DNA from: Cryptomeria japonica
Taxonomy: Eukaryota > Streptophyta > Pinopsida > Cupressales > Cupressaceae
Length of the DNA: 64,000 bases
NCBI RefSeq assembly: GCF_030272615.1
Contig: NC_081415.1
Location: 371,795,809 to 371,859,808, forward strand
Reading direction: 5' to 3'
A program made the position numbers and the translations under genes. The notes under the pieces are model-generated. The model was not told the DNA's origin. It saw nothing but the letters and a program-made list of their open reading frames with translations, and did no database searches. This document shows positions 56,380 to 64,000 of this stretch, piece after piece. The first letter of the stretch is position 1; every line of letters starts with the position of its first letter.

Positions 56380-57448
56380 GTAAGTCATCTAATTTTTTCC
56401 ATGTTTGTAATTGTTTTGCTTTTGTTTGATCATGTTCTTCATTTTTTAGTTGAAAATTTGCCGTTTTAGCACGTAGGAGTATAGTTTTAGTGCATATGAT
56501 AGGAACAATAGCCCGTAGGGCTAACCTAGCTAGGTTAGCATTTAGGTTGCATTCTGCAGTGCTTCAGCAGGTTAAGGTAGCATGTAGGGTCTTTTAATGC
56601 ATAGGGTAGATAGGTCAGTGCACAGGGTAGATAGAGTAGCGCATTGGGTGGATTAGCATTTTGGGTGAGCAGGGTAGCGCAATGGCAAAACTAGTTAGTG
56701 CATAGAGGATTTTAGCGCATTGGTAAAAAAAGACAGTGCATAGTTAGCAGCTAAGCGCATATGAGGTATGTTTTGGCGCGTGGGGTAAAAAATGGGTAGA
56801 AAAGACTTGGAAGAAAGTGTTGTGGGGGGAATAAATTAGGTAGATGGCTTAGGAATGGATAGGTGTTTGCTGAGTATTTCAAGATGGGTTGTGAGCCAAT
56901 GTTTTGCCTACTGTGATGATGTCTAAGTCTTGATACAATGATTTGGAGTCTGTTGAAATTGCTTTCGATATGGAGTGTCAAGCTGATTGATTGTTTTGAT
57001 GAGGATCCCGATTTTCTGTTGATGTGGATCTTCGATTTTTTCCTTGCAATATGAATTTGATGTTTGAAATGAGTTCTGATTCCTGATTTCCAATATCATT
57101 CCTGATGTGATGCTTGCATTATGGATTTTTGATATGATTTCTCGATATGATGCTTGTGTTATGGATCTTTGATATGATTTCTTGATATGAGTCAGATTGT
57201 CGATATGGATCTTTGATATGATTTCTCGATATGAGTCTTGATTTTTGATATGGGTCTTGGATTTTCAATATGAGTCTTGATTTTTGATATGAGTCTTAGA
57301 TTTTTGATATGAGTCTTGATTTTTGATATGGGTCTCGATTTTTGATATGGGTCTTGATTTGATGGTTCGTTGTTTCAAGTTGATTTTGTTTTGATTGGAT
57401 ATATCAGATAGATGTGGGAACCGATGATGGACATTTGTTGTTTTGCAG
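56380..57448 (+). other. Predicted intron of the antisense PMD gene, with two repeat arrays
   Basis: GTAAGT…TTGCAG, 1069 bp. Exons join in phase 0. Inside, 56465-56790 is an array of ~20-25 base units containing AGCGCAT or AGTGCAT plus GGGTAG, and 57100-57365 is an array of ~20-base units of the GATATGAGTCTTGATTTTT type. Confidence 0.55.
57100..57365. repeat. GATATGAGTCTTGATTTTT-type repeat array
   Basis: About ten or more degenerate units of roughly 18-24 bases, the last six nearly regular (57225-57360). Lies in the predicted intron, close to its acceptor. Confidence 0.75.
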
Positions 57449-59467
57449 GCACAACTTGGTGTACTTCAATTGCGAGAGAGATTTCCATGACTGTGGTCAT
57501 TGATTCCGTGATTGTCACAGGCTAATAGGGATGTGATTGAGAGATGTGGTTTATCCTCTTTACTAGACATGCCTCAGTATATCATTAACCGGGGTTTGTT
57601 GACAACTTTGGCGGAGAGGTGGCACAGTGACATGGACACCTTCCATTTGGCTACTAGTGAGATAACAGTCACACCTGAGGACTGTTATCGCATTCTATGG
57701 ATTCTTATTGTGGGGCCTTGTTGCCATATGAGTAGACTGAGGAGGGTGGGATAGAGGCTCTCCGTTGCATCTTCCAGGATGATTAGATCTGTGGATATGA
57801 GATCCCATGGCAAGAGTTTGTGGATCTGGATTATGCTCCCTTGCCTTCTATACTAGCTGGTTTTATTGGTGGATTTCTATGTCCCAGCCATAGGTCGAAG
57901 GAACTAGCTATGGGATGGGGATTGGTTTTGGAGGATATAGTCACAGAAGGACGCAGGTTCACATGGGGGTCCTGTATGTTAGCCCACCTTTACAGAGAGC
58001 TTCACCAGGTGGTGTAGCTAGGATACAACAGTTTGTCCACGGGGGTGATATTACTACAGGTGTGGGCCTGGGAGCACATTCCTATGTCGAGACCACTTGC
58101 AGATAGGGATAGGCTAGTTGGTTGAGTATATGCTTATGGGTATACAGGTATAGTTGTCTAGCGTAAGCTGGGAAAGCTAGAACACTGGTGGAGGGCATTG
58201 GAGGATATTGATACAGTCATTTGGAGACCATATATAGATTGTGAGGTGTGGACTGAGGAGAGGCTAGAAATGCCCTATGTGTATATTTCAAGATATTTGA
58301 TCGGGCAGATGCCCTTTATCATTGAGTGATTTTTGCATAGCCTTGTGCAGCGACAATATGGGAGACAACATGGGATACCACAGGGAGCGTGTTTATATGC
58401 TCACCGAAGATAGGATGTGCTCGAGTACGGACCCATGGTGGATAGTGCAGTGGTGGTAGAGGAGTGCATGACATTGGTAGGCCAGATCTGGGATTATGGA
58501 GCTGGGGTTGTTGATGTTGGGATGACAGAAAATTTATCTACCTACTTCGTGGCACATGCAGTGGGATGGATATTGGATCCAGCAGAGATGTTACTTTCTT
58601 TTGATGATGATGAGGATGAGAAACCAGAGAGGCGAGAGGGATTTAGACAAAGAGATGAGGAGGGAGAGGAGGTAGGATATGGAGATGGGGATAATGGAGG
58701 AGGTGATGGAGGAGGTGGTGGACGAGGTGATAGAGGAGGTGGAGGGAGAGATAGAGGATGAGGGGGTGATGGTGGGAGAGATAGAGGAGGAGATAGAGGA
58801 TGAGGAGGGGATGGAGGGAGAGGAGGAGGATTGCTCTTTGGTGTTGGTGGTGCTGGTAGGGTAGGTGTAGTGTTAGCAGTGGTGGGTGGTATAGAGGATG
58901 TTAGGCAACCCGCCCAGTGGAGGAGATACGATGTTCTACCTCCACCGGTACCATAGACAGGGATAGGTATGGGTGGGACCATGACATAGGTACCCATTCA
59001 GATTAGGGTACCTACCCATCGACAAGACTCATAGATTAGACCCCTTCAGGTCATAGTACAATAGCTATAGGCACAGGTGCTAGCACCTATAGGCATAGGT
59101 GCTAGCACAACAGCACCAAATTACACAAATTATGGTAGAGCAGGATACAAAGAGAGAGCGTCGAGTTTGGACAGAGGAGCTTGCTAAGGGATGGGAGAGA
59201 GTGATAGGTGGTGCCTCAATGTGAGATACAGTGAGAGAGATATGGTACATGACCAAGGAGGCCAAGTACTACAGGCGGTTATATGAGGATCTAGTCTCTA
59301 GAGAGCACAAAGCTCCTAGTTATGCAGCCAGTCTATCTGCTCGTTGTCAAATGGGGACAAAGAGTAGAGGTGTTACGGGGCCTCCCCGACGTGATCCACC
59401 TGGTGGAGATCTAGGAGCTAGGACATCTGCTATGAGACCGTCAGCCTCAGGAGATAGTCATACCTGA

Positions 59468-60834
59468 GAGACTTGTGTCTGTTGTATTTTGATCATTTTG
59501 TTGTATTTTGACAGACATGATATCCTTTGTACATTTTGTCCATTTTTGAGAGAAATATATATGGCACCGATTTCTCTAATCCACATGTGATGTGTTATGG
59601 GTGATGATTTATGATATGCTTTGATATGATGTTTCTATGATGATGATATAATGCTTAGATAGTAATGCTTTTGATTTTGTTTATGATGTATGAGCCATGA
59701 TGATAAAAATATGATGATGCTTTGTTATCTTGATTTCTTTGATGTATGATAATGATGATGATGTGAGATGTATCTTGAAAATGAGATGTATGATATGCAA
59801 GTTTTCTTTAAAATGATATGCAACTAAGTGCAAGTTTAAAATGATATGCAACTAAATGATCAACTTCATTCTATCATTGTCATTCCTGTTTAGTTACTTG
59901 TTTTTGCTCTGTTTTGGTTTTTCATTGAGCTTTTGATATGTTGGAAGTTTATACAAGCATAATGGTATAATTGAACCATAATGACCTGAGTAATACTTAC
60001 ATAGCGTCTGATATGGCAAGACAACACAAGCATCGAGGTATAATTAAACCAAGACGAACTGAGTGTTGCTTGCGTAAAACAAACAAGAGTTAACCATTTG
60101 TATGCACAAAGTGGAACAATGTCTTTAATGATATGTTTTCAATCATGTCTCAAGACAAATTTGCACCGTACAAGTGATCACCTCATAGACAGAAGACCCA
60201 AAAAAATATCAAATTCCCCCCTTTACTTTTCTCTAGGTTGATGCATCATTGAGAAATTCAAGAGATCTAATGATTCAAAATTTTAAGATACAAAATAGTC
60301 AAAACTTCATGCTAGATGTAAACAAATTATAATTCAAAAAATCATCCATCATGTGTGCGTTAAAGTTGTATTTGGATAATGGTCTTGTTTTTTGGCTTGA
60401 TGAGTTGTTGTTGACAGGATTTCCTTAGCGTGCTGTGATTCTTGTTTGTTTGTTTGTTGGAATGCTTGAAGTGACTCAAGGAATGCTACCCCTAGTTAAA
60501 GATATCTACTTATGTGGATATACATAGTGATCACCAAGCCATGGTGAGATATGATGAAGTGATCTTCAGATAATCAAGAACAATGACTACGCTAAGTATG
60601 TCTGGGATAATGCTACGTAAAAAGTGTTGGGCGATGGCCATTAGATTTGACTTTGGATGGATGTCAAAGATATGAGTAGTGATAGATAGAGGAGCTATTC
60701 TCTCACAAATAGTGCCCGTTGTCAGGTTTTCACCACTTGTTTTTATTGCACTTTTTTGTTGTGTTGTGTTTTTTTCTTTCTTATTTTTTGATTTATTTTT
60801 TGTATTTTTCACTTTTTCCGTGCATTTAGACCAC
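59468..60834. other. E3 non-coding region between antisense gene and integrase
   Basis: About 1.4 kb. The first 400 bases are rich in GATGATG/ATGATATG, as in the same part of E1. A piece at about 59930-60070 contains two related phrases (ATACAAGCATAATGGTATAATT and ACACAAGCATCGAGGTATAATT in part), an imperfect ~95 base duplication. GGTTTTCACC occurs at about 60726 as in E1. No coding region. Confidence 0.5.
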
Positions 60835-62287
60835 TGAAGTGTAGAATTTCTTTAGATGGATATTGTTGGTTGGTTCATCGAGCACATCTCCTTCTGAAGT
60901 TGTTAGCTAATAGGCACCTGATCCATAGGTTGATATGATGACATAGGGACCTAACCAATTAGGTTCAAACTTTCCCTTCTTTCTTGATCTTGTTGATTTC
61001 TGGGATTTTCTTTGAGTACAAGATCACCGACTTAAAAAACCCTAGGGATGACTCTATGGTTGTAGCTTTTGCACATGTGCTTCTAGTATGCCTTGAGATG
61101 ATCATAGGCATGTTGCCATTTTTCATCCAGAAGCTCTAGTTCATGCAGCCTATTTACCCGATACTCCTCATCTGGTATGAGGCCTTCAAAGATACTCTGA
61201 GTGATGGAATTTCTACCTCAAGAGGTAGAATTGCTTCTGATCTGTACACTAATGAATATAGCGTAGCCCCTATAGGTGTCTGAATTCTAGTCCTATATGC
61301 CCATAGTGTCAGATTAAGTTGTACATGCCAATCCTTACCTGAATCATTTACTGTTTTCTTTAGGATTTTCAAGATTGTTTTATTTGATGCTTCTGCTTGA
61401 CCATTCCCCTATGGGTACTAAGGTGTAGAGAAGCAATGTTGGATTTTGAATCACTCACATAGCTCTCATACATCCTAATTTTTGAAGAGACACCCATTGT
61501 CTGTGATGATGGAACTTGGAATGCTATATCTGCAAATTAGATAATTGAGAATAAATGAGGCAATCTATTTTCCAGTTACTGTGGTCATTGGGATTGCTTC
61601 AATCCATTTTGTGAAATACTCTATTGTAGTGATAATGAACTTGTGTCCATGGGAAGATGAAGGATGTATTTTCCCTACTAAATCAAGTCCCCACTGATAG
61701 AAAGGCCAAGATATTGTAAATGGCTGCAACTCCTGTGTTGGTACACAGATAAGATTGCCATGAATTTGGCACTTAGGACATTTCTTTGCAAATTGATAAG
61801 AGTCTTTCTCCATTGTTGGCCAGTAATATCCCATTCTTAGAAGTTTTTTAGTGAGAGTAGGACCACTTGAATGCATGCCACAGAAACCCTCGTGAAGCTC
61901 GTGTAAAGCAGAGTCCAATTCATTACTATCAAGACAATGAAGAAGAGTACCATCTAGACCTCGATGGTAAAGTGTGTTAGTGGTTAAGGTATAACGAGCG
62001 GCTTGCCGGATAAAGTTGCATTTTTGGTTACAAGATAGGTCGAGTGGTAGGGTATTGGTTTTAAGATATTCATAGATTGTCATGTATAGAGGGGAGTTTG
62101 AACCCGTTAAGGCATAGATGATGTGGGAAGCAAAATTGTCATAGGCCGGGGAAAAAAAATGCTCTACTAGGAACTCATAACGACTTTGTTGCTCTAGAAT
62201 TTGTAGCAGTGAAGTGATAGTGGCCATTGCATCAACCAATCTGTTGTCCAACCTTGGTATTTTCTCAAAGGTGATGTGTACAAAGTA
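60835..62287 (-). pseudogene. E3 integrase
   Basis: Minus strand, same frame throughout. Met-initiated open pieces are 61565-62251 (228 residues: LHELHEGFCGMHSSGPTLTKKL finger, CPKCQIHG, WGLDLVGKIHPSSSHGHKFI) and 61154-61372 ([19 protein letters not shown] … [20 protein letters not shown]). Between them the middle catalytic region is broken by stops. The C-terminal part is readable to about 60835 (EGKFEPNWLGPYVI … LKKFYT). Very close in layout to E1. Confidence 0.8.
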
Positions 62288-62629
62288 CTATTTGAATTCA
62301 TCCATCATTCTTTTGTATGGCAGCAACTTGTCATCCTTTGTGTGATATTCATTGTTGATTTGATTTATAACCAGTTGAGAATCTCCATAGACTCTTAATT
62401 CTATGATTCTCCATTCCATTGCCATTTTGATTCCTATGACTAGGGCTTCATACTCAGTGATGTTATTGGTACATGGAAAAATGAGCCTATATGATCTTGG
62501 AATAGTGTGTCCTTTGGGAGTGATGAACAAGATGCTGACACCCGATCCATGTTGGGTGTAGGAACCGTCAAAGTATAGGGTCCATTGCTTGAGTGCAATA
62601 GTAAGGACATCCATGTCTAGAAATTCCAC
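62288..62629 (-). CDS. E3 archaeal-type (second) RNase H
   Basis: 113 residues open: LYFDGSYTQHGSGVSILF keeps the catalytic Asp that E1 has lost; EYEALVIGI supplies Glu, VYGDSQLVINQ the next Asp. The final catalytic motif (RLVDAMATI) is encoded just downstream, after a TAG at 62288-62290. Second RNase H domains of this kind are typical of Tat-lineage pol. Bounded upstream by a TAG near 62630. Confidence 0.8.
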   Translation of the reverse strand: MEFLDMDVLTIALKQWTLYFDGSYTQHGSGVSILFITPKGHTIPRSYRLIFPCTNNITEYEALVIGIKMAMEWRIIELRVYGDSQLVINQINNEYHTKDDKLLPYKRMMDEFK

Positions 62630-63040
62630 CTACACTGGTTGTTTATTTGGTAGTGGTGCTTCAGCTAGTTGATCTGCAATTACGTGTCCCTTGATAGCTC
62701 GATGCTCTGTGTATTGGATATCAAATTCACTGAGAATCATGACCCATTTAGCCAGTTGGCTTGTAAGAGCTGCTTTTCTGAGTAAATACTTGAGAGGATC
62801 AATTTTTGCTACTAGCTTGATTGTGTGAGCTAGCATGTAATGGCAAAACTTTTGAGAGGCAAATACCACAACTAAACAAGCCTTCTCAATGAATGTGTAA
62901 TTTAGCTCATATCCGTTTAATGTTTTGCTGATGTAATAGATTGCATGGCCTGCTGTTAAGTCCACAATTATGTTGATACTGGGCAAAGGAAAGTCATCCT
63001 TTGGATAGGGTTTGTTGAAATCTCTAAAATCTATGCATAT
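62630..63040 (-). pseudogene. E3 RT-RNase H junction with RT core deleted
   Basis: The open piece 62630-62986 begins SINIIVDLTAGHA (RT fingers, just before the first catalytic region) and continues directly as IYYISKTLNGYELNYT, which is mid RNase H. Compared with E1, the part from 4709 to 3996 is absent: about 714 bp or 238 codons, containing the YVDD box, thumb, connection and start of RNase H. The frame is kept. The junction is at about 62940-62945. Confidence 0.8.
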
Positions 63041-63259
63041 TCAGATGCTTCCATCTGATTTTGAAACTGGTACAATATTTAAAATCCATTCAACATAGTC
63101 TATAGGTCGAATGAATCCGACGTCTAATAACTTCTTTAGTTCAACTTTGACCATTAATGCTACATGCAGATTCATCTTTCTTAACTTCTGCTTGACTGGC
63201 TTAGCTCGTAGATCAATAGATAAATGATGCATGATTAGGTTTGGATCTATTCCAGGCAT
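63041..63259 (-). pseudogene. E3 RT, N-terminal fingers
   Basis: Minus strand: MPGIDPNLIMHHLSIDLRAKPVKQKLRKM, LLDVGFIRPIDYVEWILNIVPVSK. It ends at a TGA (63041-63043) where E1 has an Arg codon, then continues as ICIDFRDFNKPYPKDDFPL toward the deletion. Same frame as the rest of pol. Confidence 0.78.
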
Positions 63260-64000
63260 ATCAACATAGGAACAAGCAAAATTGATTTTCTTTTCTTTGA
63301 AGAATCTGATAAACTCTGGTTGTTCCTCTTCTGTCAGTGATTCTGCTAGGTGTATGTTTTTAGCTGCTGTTTATGTACCAATGTTTATTAATTGAGTTGG
63401 CTCAATCAATATGGGTGACTTCTTTTGATAGTGTTCAGGAAGAGTGTCAAGTCTCCCATCCTTAGGTTCCTTAAAAATGTTTTCACCCTTAGACGCATCC
63501 TTTATTTTGACTTTTTTGTGATCTAGTGCTGCCATTGGCTAGTTTTCAGCATTAGATCCTTTGTTTCTTTCATTTTTGCGACTGAGAGACTTGGCACTCT
63601 CCCAATTGCCAATATCATTATTTTGTTTGTTGGTAGAGAATGTTTCTGGTTTGACTGTACATAGGTAATGGACAATGGAATCATCATCTAGGAAAATAGG
63701 TATATCAGGGTGTTCACGTTCTTCCTAGTCTATCAAATCAGGAAATACGAGCGGTAGAGAGTCATTTGGTGGGTCGAGCTTGGCTGCGGTAAGTGTCATG
63801 ATAGAGGTAGTGTTAAAGTTGTCTAAGATGTTGGTTAGGTTAATGATATTGTCAAGGTCTTCGATGGTATCATCTTTGGTGTAGACTTGTTCGTAGTTCC
63901 ACTGCTCATTTTCCTTAGCCTCATAGATATGTCGTGTTCCAAATTCAAGTAATCGAGACTCTACACCTTATCCCTCTTGAGAAAGGGGTGTGTGTGAATG
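63260..64000 (-). pseudogene. E3 pol linker upstream of RT (continues beyond window)
   Basis: Minus strand, diverged match to the E1 linker (5037-5516 and part of 5517-6215): TEEEQPEFIRFFKEKKINFA-like text precedes RT, and acidic Ser/Asp-rich text follows upstream. Stops are frequent. Protease and gag would lie outside the window. Confidence 0.5.

Larger units (their letters stand above)
56299..59467 (+). pseudogene. Antisense PMD (plant mobile domain) gene carried by E3
   Basis: Exon 1 is 56299-56379 (ATG, 27 codons, …RQYWRPVVYGPP) and ends at a strong GTAAGT donor. The intron would end at TTTTGCAG (57448), and exon 2 continues in phase. Exon 2 has the PMD pattern: LSQANRDVIERCGLSSLL, LTTLAERWHSDMDTFHL, EITVTPEDCYRIL, then LAHLYRELHQVV, VWAWEHIPMSRPL, LEHWWRALEDIDTVIWRPY, GMPFII-like end. 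A Gly/Asp/Arg-rich tract (58600-58860) and a tail GVTGPPRRDPPGGD follow, stop at 59465-59467. PMD proteins include host MAIN/MAIL-type nuclear factors and transposon-carried relatives. Two TGA codons early in exon 2 (57488 region and 57509 region), later stops and at least one shift near 57750 make this copy a pseudogene. Confidence 0.75.
54652..64000 (-). mobile_element. E3: Tat-like gypsy element with antisense PMD gene, 5' end outside the window
   Basis: Minus strand: partial RT, RNase H, second RNase H, integrase, then a non-coding region, an antisense PMD gene (plus strand), a polypurine tract and the 3' LTR. The order is the same as in E1. The 5' LTR, gag and protease lie right of base 64000. 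The pol frame is shared by all open pieces (63259 to 60835), with stops only, and the RT core is deleted. Confidence 0.83.

Noticed and set aside
58542-58997. 151-residue Pro/Ser-rich minus ORF
   Set aside because: Mirror image of the Gly/Arg/Asp-rich tract of the PMD ORF on the plus strand.
56299-59467. The PMD ORF as an independent host gene
   Set aside because: It lies between pol and the 3' LTR of one element, E1 has an ORF tail in the same place, and the copy is broken by stops and a shift. Host origin long ago is still possible.
1-64000. tRNA, rRNA, CRISPR, bacterial operons or a host plant gene
   Set aside because: None found by reading both strands; the primer-binding sites are only short tRNA complements.

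Overview
This is repeat DNA from a large plant nuclear genome. I see no host gene, rRNA or tRNA. Almost every base that can be classified belongs to retrotransposons nested in one another: Ty3/gypsy elements (at least one Tat-like, with two RNase H domains), a gag-plus-ORF2 LTR family without pol, an L1-type LINE and a probable solo LTR. The repeat density, the CAG/CGA-type decay of coding frames and the LTR ends reading TGATTCACCCCC...TCCTAACA suggest a gymnosperm such as a conifer. That taxonomic call is inference only.

Layout. E1 (1-12501, minus) is a Tat-like gypsy element whose 3' LTR lies off the left edge. Its gag-pol (9410 to 1884) keeps one reading frame interrupted only by seven TAG codons. 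A 2.3 kb leader with ~20 bp repeats and the 5' LTR (11744-12501) follow. E1 sits inside copy C of the pol-less family (visible part 12502-15252, plus). Then come an LTR-like piece (15253-16258), a gag-protease remnant with its 5' LTR (16259-18386, minus), a decayed Tat-like pol fragment (18387-19769, plus) and 2.3 kb of unassigned DNA. E2 (22122-34955, minus) is a gypsy pol split by a probable 1.88 kb solo LTR (23207-25085, target duplication CTTAT) and by an 8.1 kb LINE (26438-34566, 17 bp target duplication). An LTR fragment, a further minus-strand LTR and gene-free AT-rich DNA with a 330 bp direct repeat fill 34955-38857.

Copy B (38858-45619, plus) and copy D (45851-52522, minus, target duplication CTTCC) are two complete pol-less elements. 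Copy D is inserted in the LTR of another plus-strand element, E6 (45697-54651), which is cut on its right by the 3' LTR of E3. E3 (54652 to beyond 64000, minus) is a Tat-like relative of E1. Its pol has lost the RT core by an apparently in-frame deletion.

The most interesting unit is the antisense gene carried between pol and the 3' LTR. In E3 (56299-59467, plus) it encodes a plant-mobile-domain (PMD) protein with its own TATA box and a GT-AG intron. The tail of the equivalent gene from E1 is at 1-201. The second is the pol-less family, present three times, which pairs a coiled-coil/four-zinc-knuckle Gag with a roughly 1,100-codon ORF2 of unknown function. All coding regions look inactive.
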